From Imbricaverruca yamaguchii (taxonomy: Eukaryota; Arthropoda; Thecostraca; Neoverrucidae), in assembly GCA_034440575.1 (NCBI GenBank), contig JAOTOL010001337.1:580001-644000 (forward strand): a stretch of DNA of 64,000 nucleotides, read 5' to 3'. How positions within the stretch are numbered: position 1 is the first letter of the stretch; each line of letters begins with the position of its first letter. The position numbers and the translations under genes were made by a program. Positions 46,444 to 57,337 of the stretch are shown in pieces. A model generated the notes under the pieces. The model was not told where the DNA came from and ran no database searches. It was given only the letters and a program-made list of their open reading frames with translations.

Positions 46444-47735
46444 GTGCTACTGCGTTTCGTTCCAACTGTGGGCAAGGTCTTCTGTTTGAGCAGACAACCT
46501 CTGAAAATGCATCGCATCGTATTGACAGCGCAAACTACAGCAACCGCAGCAAGCGCTCTGTGGACACCAGCGACACCTCGCGACAACAACCCACGACTCA
46601 GCTGGCAGGAAGTTCGTATGACTGTGGGATGTGTGGCAAGGTATCGAAGAGCAGACATTCAAACCAAATCACCAAAACGTTTCTCCAAGCGTCGACACTG
46701 GATAAACACAATCGAATCCACACCGGAGACAGACCTTACAAGTGCGATCTATGCGGCAGGGCGTTTACTGCCAGGAGGGGTTTGATAGCACATATGAGAA
46801 CCCACACCGGGGAGCGACCATACACGTGTAGATTGTGCTCCAGAACTTTTACGGGATCGGGGAGTTTGAATCAACACATGATACTCCACACCGGTGAGAG
46901 ACCTCACCGATGCGAGGTGTGCGATAGGGCGTTTGCCTTCAAGTGGTATTTACTTAAACACGTGAAAACACACACAGGAGAGAAAAACTATGCGTGTGAG
47001 ACATGTGACAGAACGTTTACTGCCAAGTTCTGCTTAGTTAGTCACATGCGAACCCACACCGGAGAGCGACCGTATGCCTGTAACACATGTAACAGGGCGT
47101 TTGCTGTCAAGGCCAACTTAATTCGTCACATGAAAACCCACACAGGAGAGCGACCTTACACATGTGAGACATGTGACATGTCGTTCCCCATCAAACCCAG
47201 CTTAGTTAGCCACATGAGAACCCACACTGGTGAGCGGCCTTTCAAATGCGGGACGTGTGAGAGGTCATTTAGTGCCAGGGTTAGCTTAGTTCGTCACATG
47301 AGGATCCACACCGGAGAGCGACCTTACAAATGCGAGATATGTGACAGGTCGTTTAGGAACAGGGTCAGCTTAGTTAGTCACATGAGAACACACACCGGAG
47401 AGCGACCTTATACATGTGAGACATGTGACAGGTCGTTTACTGTCAATGCCAAGTTAGTTAGTCACATGCGAACCCACACCGGAGAGCGACCTTACACATG
47501 TAGCACATGCAGCAGAGCGTTTGCACTCAAGGACAGCTTAGTTCGTCACATGAGAACCCACACCGGAGAGCGATGTTATAAATGCGAGACCTGTGACATT
47601 TCGTTTAGTAACAAGATCAGCTTAGTTAGTCACAACAGAACGCACTCCGGAGAGCGACCTTACACATGTGAGACATGTGACAGGTCGTTTGCTGTCAAGG
47701 TCAAGTTAGTTAATCACATGCGAACCCACACATGA
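46444..47735 (+). CDS. C2H2 zinc-finger protein, right copy, exon D (finger exon)
   Basis: Opens after the acceptor GGGTTTCAG and runs to a TGA at 47,733. It encodes 12 complete C2H2 fingers with TGERPY-type linkers. The first finger of the left copy has been removed by a deletion (YDCGMCGKV then SRHSNQ), and the cysteine-less relic [15 protein letters not shown] is kept. Contact positions differ from the left copy in many fingers, so the two proteins probably prefer different DNA sites. The stop lies in a linker that reads CACACATGAGAG where other linkers read CACACCGGAGAG. The inferred protein is 576 residues. Nuclear DNA-binding is expected from the domain; no effector domain is known. Confidence 0.9.
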
Positions 47736-48840
47736 GAGAGACCGTACACATGTAACACATGTAGCAGGGCGTTTACTGCCAAGACCAACTTAGTTCGTCA
47801 CATAAGAACCCACACCGGATAGTGACCCTACACATTTTGGGCATGCCAAAGGTCGTTTGCTGTGAAATGGAACTTATGTGGCCACATGAGAGCCCACACC
47901 GAAGATCGACCTCACACAGGTGCAGGGTGTCCATAAAGTTTCTATACTGTTAAAAAAAAGTATTACAAAGGCAAATGAAGCCATGAAGCTGTGGACCTTC
48001 TCGAAAATGGTAAGTGGATATTTAAGCTTTTTCCTCATTTAATACCGTTCTGCAGGCACACCATTAATTGCACATTTATTGCACATCCGGACGGAAATCG
48101 AGTTCCTGCCATGTTCGCCTTGTCAATGGTGGCAATGGCGTCAATAATCCTTTGCTTCAGGTCGTTGATGCCCCGTGTACTTGTTCGATACACCATATCT
48201 TTGGCATTACCCCATAGAAGGAAGCCCAGGGGAGTGATATCTTGGGAACGACGTGGCCAGGGAATTGGGCCACTCCAGTGAACGCACCGTTCTGGAACTT
48301 AAATTTTGGAGTGGGGATTTTTAGGGTTTCATTTAACAGAAACCCTGCCATGGACAGGGTACCTGAAAAACACAAATGTAATGTGATCAGAAACTTCGAT
48401 AACCACGGAGTTCACTGAACAAATCTGATAAAAACGTAACATCAATTCTATTTCTTTTTTAATCTTATTGTATTGTAATTGTAAGGAAACTGCATCGACA
48501 CACTGTATAACATTTGACAGGTCCTTTATTGTCAAGGCACCCTTAGTTAGAGAAATCAGAACGCACACAGAGGAGCGATCTTCCAAAAATGAGCCATGTG
48601 AATGGTCGTTTACTGCCAAGACACACATGTTGTTCATATGAGAAATCACACATGAGAGCGACCTTACAGATGTGACGCATGCGACAAGGACGCATGCTAT
48701 TGGGGAAACGTGGTTCGTCACAGGAGAATCCATACAGGAGGGAGATCTCGCCTCTGTGAGGTAAGAGGCAGGGCGTTCCCTGAGACGGCTCCCTTGGTTA
48801 GACACATGAAAGCCCACACTGGTGGGCTGTCCCGCATGTA
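47736..48840 (+). pseudogene. Decayed zinc fingers beyond the stop of the right gene
   Basis: In frame after the stop comes one nearly intact finger (CNTCSRAFTAKTNLVRHIRTH), a second stop at 47,819, then a finger with its first cysteine lost. After about 550 bases of other sequence, more broken fingers follow at 48,490-48,840 (HMKAHTGG near 48,803). The left gene has a similar tail at 18,400-18,649. Confidence 0.75.
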
Positions 48841-49915
48841 AGACACACCATATTTGCGGACAATGGTGAACGGTTCGGCGAATGGAGGCTCACTCTGGTT
48901 GGTGTGCTGATGTTTGTGATATGGGAAACCGCACAACAGCTAACATCGAATGTACACGTGTAGGTGTTGTCGAACATGGTTGCCATTGGGGTTGGGAAGT
49001 CCGTTGATGTGGTTGAGCGTTGAGCTGATTGTCGCCACCGTGAGTACCGTTGCAATAAAGGCTGTTTCTCCACTCTAGTCTGAGATATTGCGTACGAAGT
49101 GTACACCAGGTGGCGGAGACTGTCGCGCCAGGTGCAACGGTGATTGTACATAGGCAATGAATGCCATCTTAGCAGGCAGTATCGGCGTGTGCTTTTGCTG
49201 ATGTACCAACAACAACCAAGGCGAAAATATGAATCCGTTAGCATGTGAACCAGATTGCCGGATGATGGTCCAATAGTCCTTCACCGAATGGGCTGTTTAG
49301 AAGCATGCTTTATAATTCATCGGCATGCAAAAGCCTAAACTCCCAACGCGATCATAGTACCAACGAAATCCGGTGCATTGCGTGATATCGAGACAAGCGT
49401 GTAACGCGGTTTGATAACGAGTTTTCGCTCAACGACCCGAATGCATTTTCCAAACATCGTAAATATATATATGGCAAATCAACGCACGCGGAACACTTGA
49501 ACTCTACGAGTGGCAGCACCACCTCACGGTGACATGTCTTGCAGTGTGACACTGGAAATATAAATTTCCAGTACCCCTAGCGCCCACTCGCATAACGCAC
49601 GTGAATGGTCAACCAAAGCATAATTTCAAGCATGTATATTTCATCCATGTAACTTAGCAACTCATAGTCTTGAAAATGTCTTAGGTTAATACGAAATGTC
49701 CATCGAGTACAGATATGTCCTATGTACTGATCGCAATATTGACCATCATGCACTACGGCGGAATACTACATAAACACAATGAAGAGACAAGGAGCATAAT
49801 ACGCTCAATGGAATCAACAAGCAGGAAGATCATCACCGCTAAACTCGCAATCGTATTCAACGAAATTTGCATATCCAATAATCGGCGTCCAAACTACTGT
49901 ATGTATGTATATGCG

Positions 49916-49985
<70 letters not shown>

Positions 49986-50084
49986 ATATATATGATACAC
50001 TATATATAGTCATATATTTCTATATAATGCCGCATGACAAGCGACGTCGAATAACATCCAACCGTTTGTTCCACCAATTGAAGT
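48841..50084. other. Outer end of right arm, then unassigned sequence
   Basis: Homology to 18,090-18,300 runs to about 49,140. Beyond it, apart from the (TA)n tract at 49,919-49,981, nothing is recognisable. Confidence 0.4.
49919..49981. repeat. (TA)n microsatellite
   Basis: About 31 uninterrupted TA units, followed by impure TATAT sequence to about 50,027. The BEL/Pao element is inserted about 100 bases downstream. Confidence 0.97.
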
Positions 50085-50587
50085 TGTAGGCGCGTGATCT
50101 CGATGCCCATGCTGGTTAATTGCAGACTCGCAACTCGCATCTCATGCTTTATTGGCTGCACGGTTTTGATGAGGTTTCTGGAAAACGTGTCACATTAAAA
50201 CACCACCGACCACAATCGATCAGCCTACCGAACAAAGATAACAAGTATAACCACGCGAACATGTGCAGTCCATTTCTTCTGCATTATCATTTAACTATAC
50301 TAACGCATGTGAACACGGCGCGCTGGCTCGAGAATACATACCGAGGTTCTGCCGCTCGACATCGATCACTTCACCCACGTGGCTCCATTGCAAAACTAAG
50401 ACACGCCTTCAAACTGCCCTTGTCGTCAACTCAGTGTTGTTGCGCGCGGAGTAACACAAAATATAGTTCAGCACTAGACTTGAACATCGCGTGGCGCGGC
50501 GGTCGATCTACTTAGGTCAAGCTGCTCAGAGGGGGTCAAGGTCTCTTACACACACCAATCCAACCGGTCGTTCACTTGGCGGCTACA
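50085..50587 (-). repeat. 3' LTR of the BEL/Pao element
   Basis: 503 bp. It differs from the 5' LTR at two positions I can see (A/G in GAATACATAC; C/T in GCTGCTCAGAG). AATAAA on the minus strand at 50,153-50,148, next to CCAAT, is a candidate poly(A) signal. Confidence 0.97.
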
Positions 50588-50596
50588 TCCTCCCCG
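50588..50596 (-). promoter_or_regulatory. Polypurine tract of the BEL/Pao element
   Basis: Minus-strand CGGGGAGGA abuts the TGTAG start of the 3' LTR, the expected place for plus-strand priming. Confidence 0.75.
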
Positions 50597-50697
50597 TTGA
50601 ACCCACTAGGTTCAACACAATATAACACAATATTCAAGGCTTCGAAATTTCTCCTGAAGAAAAACAACAAGCAACGTTAAAGGAATCGTGCATGCAC

Positions 50698-53600
50698 TCA
50701 AGCGGCTTCCTCCAACAAAACCAACTTGGATATAGGCCTTCGAACAATCGAACTACCCCTCTTCACCATTGCACTTCTTACGAGGCCATCGCGATCCGTG
50801 GTTACCTGCACCACGAGTCCCAAGGGCCACTGTCCTCTTTGAGTGGCCTGGTCTGCAACCAACACTAAGTCATTTACGCGTAGATTCCTATGGCGCTCAT
50901 GCCACTTTGATCTCGACTGGAGATTCGGCAAATATTCCTTGCACCACCTTCTCCAGAACACGTTTGCCAAATATTGTACCTGCCTCCATCGCTTCCTAGG
51001 ATAAGAGTCATTTGGTGTGAAAACGCCTGGAGGAAACGCAGGGCAACCGCGCAGCAACAACAAGTGGTGTGGAGTCAATGGCTCCTGGTCCCTTGGATCC
51101 GCAGACACCGTTGTTAACGGACGACTGTTGACGATCGCTTCAACTTCACACATTAGAGTTTGCAAGGACTCATCATTCAAGGTTTGTTCTGTTGCTACTG
51201 CATTGAGGATCTTTCTGATTGTTCGAATTTGACGTTCCCAAACACCTCCGAAGTGTGAAGCTCCGGGAGGATTAAATATCCATCGAATCTCCCTCTGGAG
51301 CATCACCTTGCTGATCTCAGCTTGGTTCCAAGTCTCAACTGCTTCTTTCAGCTCCTTTTCGGCGCGGACAAAGTTGGTACCTCTATCTGATCGTATTAAC
51401 CTAACCTGACCTCTACGAGCCGAGAAGCGCCTCAGAGCGTGAATAAACGAATCTGTAGAGAGAGAATCCGCGATTTCTATGTGGATCGCACGAATGGCTA
51501 AGCACGTAAACAGGACCCCATAGCGTTTGACCTGTCCTCGTCCTCTCTTCGCATAGAATGGACCAAAGATATCAACTCCAACACTTGTGAATGGTGGATC
51601 ATCAGGTCTCACTCGATCTTCCGGTAGATCAGACATTCTTTGCTTCATTGTCGGAGCCTGCAGCTTCCGGCACGACAAACACTTCCCTAATACTCTCCGT
51701 ACTGCTGAGTTTCCCTTGATGACCCAATATTTATCGCGCAAACGGGACAATACATGTTCCCGCCCCTGGTGGCCAACAAGTCTGTGGACATGCCCTATTA
51801 TCAGATCAGTTACATGACCCCTGTACGGCAGGAGATAAGGATGCCGTGCTTCATGAAGGATGGGTGCCGAACCCAGCCTTCCTCCAACGCGAAGAATTCC
51901 ACTCTGTACAAAGGGGTTCAACTTGACTAACGTACTGGACTTCTTCACCCGACAACGGTCTCCATCAGTCAGACCACCAACATCTTCACAAAACATGTCA
52001 GTTTGCACGAACTTAATGATCACTCTTTCAGCTTGCGATAATTCCTCAGGCGTGATAAATCCACAAACAGACTTGTCTCTAATCTGTAGACTACGGAACT
52101 GAAGGATCCGTTGGACTCTACGAAACCACGCAACCGCTCGTCTTAGCCTATACCAGCAAGAGAAATGACTAATCAGCCTTTGAGTCGGATTCGGCTCATC
52201 CACCGCCTTGGCGCCAACCACCATCACTTTCTTTACTTCTGGATCTACTTCATCACTGAACATGACAGACGGCATTTGTGGCCAATCCTCTTGGCGTCGA
52301 AGAAACTCTGGCCCATGGATCCAGCGTGAGCTTTGTTTTCCTCTTGTCGCGTCGTCAGCTGGGTTTACCTTGGTACCGACGAACCTCCACTGTGCAGGAG
52401 TCGATCCGGCCCGAATAACGGCCAAGCGGTTCGCCACGAAGGTGTGGAATCTCGTTCGATCGTTCCTGACGTATCTGAGAACTGTTGTGCTATCCGTCCA
52501 ATACGTAGTACTTTGAATTGACATCTCTAACGCCTTCTCGAGCATCAATCCGACGCGAACAGCCATTGTAGCGGCTGCTAGCTCTAGGCGAGGAATGGTT
52601 TGCTTCTTTAAGGGCGCTACGCGAGACTTGCCGAAGAGAAAGGCACAATGATAGCATCCTTGATCACTGGTGAGACGCACATAAGACACGCAACCATAAG
52701 CCTTCTCACTCGCGTCCGCAAAATGATGCAGTTCGGCCGACAATATGCGCCCGAAACCGTCGGGCCTGTAGCATCTGGGCAGCTTGACCTCCGACAGCCT
52801 ATGTAAGCCGTTCAACCATTCCTCACACTGTCTCGTCTGAAGAGTAGGAATCTCCTCGTCCCATCCTAGCTTAAGTTCCGTCAAGTCTCGCAAAATTGAT
52901 CTTCCGACGATGGTGTAAGGCGAAATGATGCCCAGAGGATCATATATGGAAGCGATAGCGGATAACATTCCTCTTCTCGTAGCTGGTTTATCAATTATAG
53001 ATACCTTGAAGAACAACATATCGTCATCAACCGACCAGCACACTCCCAACGCTCTCTCAACGGGAAGGGGATCTTGATGTAGATCTAGCGTCCTAACCTG
53101 CTCCCCACGCTCATCAGACAATAAGTCCACAAATGCTCTACGATTGCTGACAAACTTGGTCAGGTTGAATCCTCCGCGCTTGCACATCGTCCTCAAATCT
53201 CTGACCAGCCCGACAGCTTCCTCCACGCTATCGACAGATTTCAAGCAGTCGTCCACGTAGAAGTTCCTCCGCACAGTACGAGCCACTTCTTGATCGAATT
53301 GGTCCTCACTATCCTCGGCACATTTTCGCAATGCAAAATTTGCGCAGCTAGGAGAAGAACTTGCCCCGAACAAATGTACCATCATGCGAAATTCTTCGGG
53401 AGGCAGGCTTGTGTTACAGTCAGGCCACCAGAGGAAACGCAAGAAATCTCGGTCCTCTTCAGGCACAACTACCTGATAAAACATAGCCTCAACGTCGGCC
53501 ATGAAGGCACATTCTTTCTGTCGGAACCTAACTAGTACGTCAATAATGGAATTTGTAATATCTGGTCCTGTGAGAAGAGTGTCGTTAAGCGAAACATCCC

Positions 53601-56310
53601 GAAACCTAGCTGCACAGTCAAATACAACTCTAATTTTGGACTTTCGTGGATGGAAAACACCATGGTGTGGAATGTACCATACCTTGCCATCGTTTCTACT
53701 TAGGGCTTCTGAAGGAACCTTCTCAGCATACTTCTTATCCAGCATGTCCTGCATGAAGCTGACGTACATATTGCAGTAGTCTTGATCCCTGTCAAGCTTC
53801 CTTTTTAAGCCAATCAGTCTTCGCTGAGCACATGTTCTGTTGTTAGGCAGGATTGGGTCGCTTTTACGAAAGGGGAGACCGATTTCGTAGTGCCCTTCCG
53901 GCATCTTCCTGCAACTTGCAGTTACCTTGGCCTTCCACATGCGGTCCTCCTGTGATGGACCCTTAGTATCTATGCCACAGTTTTCTGGGAACTCTTCGTT
54001 ATACATCCTGATCAGAGTTTCATCAAGAGACATGTTATCTACCTGAACACGATTGACCTTCACGTCTGCTTCCACTCTGTCCTTCACAGCTCCGCTAACT
54101 ACCCATCCTAATCTAGTCTTGATTGCGAATGGCGCATTTTCAACAGGTCCATGAACAACATCCCAAGGTTCCAATGCTCTGGGGAAATTGTTGCCTATCA
54201 TGAGATCGACATTTGCATCTAGACTTGGAAGCGACAACTTCCGCAGATGCGGCCACCGCTCGACATCTTCCTGCTTCGCAATGTCATCAACAGAAACAGG
54301 GATCTTGGCAAGTGTGTATACAGGAGGAAGGGACAGGAAGGGATAGGAGTCTTCGTTTAGCCCTGCCACCTCCAGTCCAGTGACAACAGAACTTTTAAGT
54401 TCATCGCCCTTTGCTTGCACTGTGGAGATCACAAGAGTGGTGGGAACTGCATCTGTGCATCCCAACTGATCCAATAGGGACTTCGTACAAAATGTTGCTG
54501 AACTTCCGCTATCTAACAGAGCGTGAGTTTTGATAATTTTTCCATACTTAGACCTAACCTTGACCGGAATTATAGACATGCCACTCCCAGAACAGGCACT
54601 CTCATTGAAAATGGTGCCAATGCCCATTACTGTTGGGCTGCTTGTCCTCTCCTCAGCTTCCAGCTTGACCCTGTCCTGCTGAACATTGCGTTCAGACTTC
54701 CTAGGGTGCAGTGGATTCCTATGCAGAAGTGTCGGGTGTCTGCCCTTACAGATGGTGCACGTCCTCCTTCCCTTACATTGACTCGAGAAGTGGCCCACTC
54801 GTAGACAACCAAAGCAGCGGCGACCTTTACGTATAAAGTCCAACTTTACCTGCTCGTCTTTACCAGAAAGTTGCTTGCAATCCTCCAAAAGGTGATTTCC
54901 TCTGCAGAAGGGACAGCCCGCTGCAGGCGCAGATCCAGAAGGCTCTCTAACATGAATATCTGCAGCGCCGATGCTACCAACCAACTGTTTGTGCGGCTTC
55001 ACATACTGCCTCTCGACTTCCACATCTTTCTTGAAAGCATCTCTACCAAATACTGGGTTGGACATGATCCTGGACTCTTCCTCGACATAATTAACTAGGT
55101 CACCAAAGGTCACACTTCTGTGCTCATGCTCACATACTCTATCGGCGACACGACGCCACCTGTCTTGCATATGCCAGGGTAACTTCAATACAATCCTTCG
55201 AATGTTCCTGGGATGCTCAATTTCTCTAACGCCCTGGGACATGCCAGTCATAGAATTTAAACAGCTCCTGAGCATGATAGAAATTCTGTCTAAACTATCC
55301 ACGTCCTCAACCTTGATGTTTGGCCATGCGAGTATCTTATCAACGTATGCCGCTGCCACACTGACTTCATTGCCATAGCGCTGGTACAACAACTTCCTCG
55401 CTTCATCATATCCTCGCCCTTCTTCCATATGCAAACATCCTCTAACAATGTCACGAGGTTTTCCCTTTGTGAACTGTTCAAGATAAAACAACTTCTCCTC
55501 AGAATCATAGATCCTGTTTGCGATTTTGCTATCAAATGCCCTCATGAAGGACCGAAAGAGTGTCACATCTCCACTGAAGCTAGATATTTCCGCAACAGGA
55601 AGCAAACTACGCTGTGCTTGGGACAGCACAGCTTGTGTCTGTTCATTTTGAAGCCTAATCACCCTCTCCAGGTCATCAGGTGGATGCTGACGAGATAGAT
55701 CAGATACACGTGGCGGAACGGAGTTGTCAGGTTGGTGGACACCCAAAAGTGCATCACTAAGTTCGACTTCATGCACCTTCATTGCGCTGTGCGCGTTCTT
55801 AATATGAGAAGTGAACTGTTCCGACTCAAGAACTGAATCTCTTGCAGTGTCAAACTCACCCAGAGCTTTCTCCCTAGCATTGCATTCTGGAAGATCAACA
55901 CGAAGTTGTAGATCTTCCCTCTTCATCTTTAAAGCCAACTTTTCCTCCTGCAACCTAAACTCAGCCTGACGCAGCCCAAGCTCCTCCTTCCTTTGTTCTC
56001 TGAGCAAGGTTGACTTTGCCAGCAAGCCTGCCTTTCTAGCAGATTCCGCTGCTCGCATCGATGCGATCGACGCAGACGAACTACATTTGGAAATATGGGA
56101 TATGTTGTCTTCTTGCCCAGCATGAACATCTTCCCCAACAGCACCCAAACTCCTTACACTATCTACAAAGGCATCCAGCTCTACACCTTCGGAGACCAAA
56201 ACCTCTACTAATCTATGGACCAAGACTGTCTTGTTACCTCGAATATCTAACCGCCTCGTGGCTAACTCAGCCTTTAACTGCGAAATCTTCAACTGACCCA
56301 CGGTATCCAT
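50698..56310 (-). CDS. BEL/Pao gag-pol polyprotein, intact
   Basis: 1,870 codons from the ATG at 56,310. Order: SAP-like motif at about residues 6-40 (KISQLKAEL, IRGNKTVLVHRL); a charged helical stretch (about 85-140); a DUF1759-like Gag region (about 235-400); three Cys/His knuckles at about 466-530, the middle one canonical C-x2-C-x4-H-x4-C; A17-type aspartic protease with DSG at 600; reverse transcriptase with Asp939 and YVDD at 1018-1021; RNase H with Asp1199, Glu1243, Asp1273 and Asp1319; integrase with H1509/H1514/C1544/C1547 and Asp1580, Asp1642, Glu1692; then a DUF5641-like tail. All catalytic residues I can check are present. The product would copy the element's RNA and insert it. 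An N-terminal SAP motif, a DNA-binding fold, is not something I know as standard for BEL Gag. Confidence 0.97.
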   Translation of the reverse strand: MDTVGQLKISQLKAELATRRLDIRGNKTVLVHRLVEVLVSEGVELDAFVDSVRSLGAVGEDVHAGQEDNISHISKCSSSASIASMRAAESARKAGLLAKSTLLREQRKEELGLRQAEFRLQEEKLALKMKREDLQLRVDLPECNAREKALGEFDTARDSVLESEQFTSHIKNAHSAMKVHEVELSDALLGVHQPDNSVPPRVSDLSRQHPPDDLERVIRLQNEQTQAVLSQAQRSLLPVAEISSFSGDVTLFRSFMRAFDSKIANRIYDSEEKLFYLEQFTKGKPRDIVRGCLHMEEGRGYDEARKLLYQRYGNEVSVAAAYVDKILAWPNIKVEDVDSLDRISIMLRSCLNSMTGMSQGVREIEHPRNIRRIVLKLPWHMQDRWRRVADRVCEHEHRSVTFGDLVNYVEEESRIMSNPVFGRDAFKKDVEVERQYVKPHKQLVGSIGAADIHVREPSGSAPAAGCPFCRGNHLLEDCKQLSGKDEQVKLDFIRKGRRCFGCLRVGHFSSQCKGRRTCTICKGRHPTLLHRNPLHPRKSERNVQQDRVKLEAEERTSSPTVMGIGTIFNESACSGSGMSIIPVKVRSKYGKIIKTHALLDSGSSATFCTKSLLDQLGCTDAVPTTLVISTVQAKGDELKSSVVTGLEVAGLNEDSYPFLSLPPVYTLAKIPVSVDDIAKQEDVERWPHLRKLSLPSLDANVDLMIGNNFPRALEPWDVVHGPVENAPFAIKTRLGWVVSGAVKDRVEADVKVNRVQVDNMSLDETLIRMYNEEFPENCGIDTKGPSQEDRMWKAKVTASCRKMPEGHYEIGLPFRKSDPILPNNRTCAQRRLIGLKRKLDRDQDYCNMYVSFMQDMLDKKYAEKVPSEALSRNDGKVWYIPHHGVFHPRKSKIRVVFDCAARFRDVSLNDTLLTGPDITNSIIDVLVRFRQKECAFMADVEAMFYQVVVPEEDRDFLRFLWWPDCNTSLPPEEFRMMVHLFGASSSPSCANFALRKCAEDSEDQFDQEVARTVRRNFYVDDCLKSVDSVEEAVGLVRDLRTMCKRGGFNLTKFVSNRRAFVDLLSDERGEQVRTLDLHQDPLPVERALGVCWSVDDDMLFFKVSIIDKPATRRGMLSAIASIYDPLGIISPYTIVGRSILRDLTELKLGWDEEIPTLQTRQCEEWLNGLHRLSEVKLPRCYRPDGFGRILSAELHHFADASEKAYGCVSYVRLTSDQGCYHCAFLFGKSRVAPLKKQTIPRLELAAATMAVRVGLMLEKALEMSIQSTTYWTDSTTVLRYVRNDRTRFHTFVANRLAVIRAGSTPAQWRFVGTKVNPADDATRGKQSSRWIHGPEFLRRQEDWPQMPSVMFSDEVDPEVKKVMVVGAKAVDEPNPTQRLISHFSCWYRLRRAVAWFRRVQRILQFRSLQIRDKSVCGFITPEELSQAERVIIKFVQTDMFCEDVGGLTDGDRCRVKKSSTLVKLNPFVQSGILRVGGRLGSAPILHEARHPYLLPYRGHVTDLIIGHVHRLVGHQGREHVLSRLRDKYWVIKGNSAVRRVLGKCLSCRKLQAPTMKQRMSDLPEDRVRPDDPPFTSVGVDIFGPFYAKRGRGQVKRYGVLFTCLAIRAIHIEIADSLSTDSFIHALRRFSARRGQVRLIRSDRGTNFVRAEKELKEAVETWNQAEISKVMLQREIRWIFNPPGASHFGGVWERQIRTIRKILNAVATEQTLNDESLQTLMCEVEAIVNSRPLTTVSADPRDQEPLTPHHLLLLRGCPAFPPGVFTPNDSYPRKRWRQVQYLANVFWRRWCKEYLPNLQSRSKWHERHRNLRVNDLVLVADQATQRGQWPLGLVVQVTTDRDGLVRSAMVKRGSSIVRRPISKLVLLEEAA

Positions 56311-56829
56311 GGCAATCACAAAAACGTCGGTTCTTCTGGAAGGCGACTACCCACCATCAAACTCAGGATCTACTTACTCCAATCGCCTGCCAATTCCTCG
56401 ACGAAAGATACACATTTAATGCTTTGGCAAGGGACCAATATCAACATGGACCCCACAACGCCCCTCAAGCATTCCAATAAGGACTACCGATTCGCTATAC
56501 AGTATCATACAGTGTCGGATAGCCCGATGTACCGCACATCCTAATCAGTGAACATGTCAGTAGACCTATTCATAGCTGTTAAAGGCCTCCATCATATGAA
56601 CCCAGTTCACTCCTCACTTATGAGCAGTTCGCAGCACTCAGCGGGTGCTGTAACACCATAAGTCCACCTCACCAGTCTGTAGTCTTGAAAGATAAGTCAC
56701 TTTCACGAGCCAGGAAGCAAGCAGGTGCCGAAGATGCCAATGTCGACTGCAGATCCCACGTCGAACTCAGGTCTTCAAGCTTCCACCACCAACCGAGCGA
56801 GGATAGCAGGGGACTGGCGACCTCGAAAC

Positions 56830-57332
56830 TGTAGGCGCGTGATCTCGATGCCCATGCTGGTTAATTGCAGACTCGCAACTCGCATCTCATGCTTTATTGG
56901 CTGCACGGTTTTGATGAGGTTTCTGGAAAACGTGTCACATTAAAACACCACCGACCACAATCGATCAGCCTACCGAACAAAGATAACAAGTATAACCACG
57001 CGAACATGTGCAGTCCATTTCTTCTGCATTATCATTTAACTATACTAACGCATGTGAACACGGCGCGCTGGCTCGAGAATGCATACCGAGGTTCTGCCGC
57101 TCGACATCGATCACTTCACCCACGTGGCTCCATTGCAAAACTAAGACACGCCTTCAAACTGCCCTTGTCGTCAACTCAGTGTTGTTGCGCGCGGAGTAAC
57201 ACAAAATATAGTTCAGCACTAGACTTGAACATCGCGTGGCGCGGCGGTCGATCTACTTAGGTCAAGCTGCTTAGAGGGGGTCAAGGTCTCTTACACACAC
57301 CAATCCAACCGGTCGTTCACTTGGCGGCTACA
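56830..57332 (-). repeat. 5' LTR of the BEL/Pao element
   Basis: 503 bp, carrying the promoter for the minus-strand element. It starts TGTAGCCGCC on the minus strand at 57,332. A short spurious open frame occurs in both LTRs and is not a gene. Confidence 0.97.
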
Positions 57333-57337
57333 GAAGT

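Larger units (their letters stand above)
27850..49140. repeat. Right arm of large inverted duplication, enlarged by insertions
   Basis: It matches the left arm (18,090-26,140) in reverse complement. In order: 27,850-28,795, an insertion, 38,090-38,692, an insertion, 40,952-41,668, the hAT element, 44,814-45,440, a 260-bp insertion, 45,700-46,205 and 46,444-49,140. About 13 kb of the extra length is identifiable mobile DNA. Confidence 0.87.
50085..57332 (-). mobile_element. Complete BEL/Pao LTR retrotransposon
   Basis: 7,248 bp with two 503-bp LTRs, the inverted LTR ends TGTAG...CTACA, and the direct repeat GAAGT at 50,080-50,084 and 57,333-57,337. A purine-rich tract (GGGGAGGA, 50,588-50,595) precedes the 3' LTR on the minus strand. 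The single gag-pol frame is uninterrupted. No TGG-type primer-binding site is evident directly after the 5' LTR. No envelope-like frame is present. Confidence 0.98.

Noticed and set aside
50120..50515. 131-codon frame, repeated at 56,865-57,260
   Set aside because: It lies inside the two LTRs, antisense to the element, and has no domain.
56760..56829. Primer-binding site of the BEL/Pao element
   Set aside because: No TGG-starting match to a tRNA 3' end directly follows the 5' LTR; a TGGTGGTGG run about 30-40 bases in is too far and too repetitive to call.
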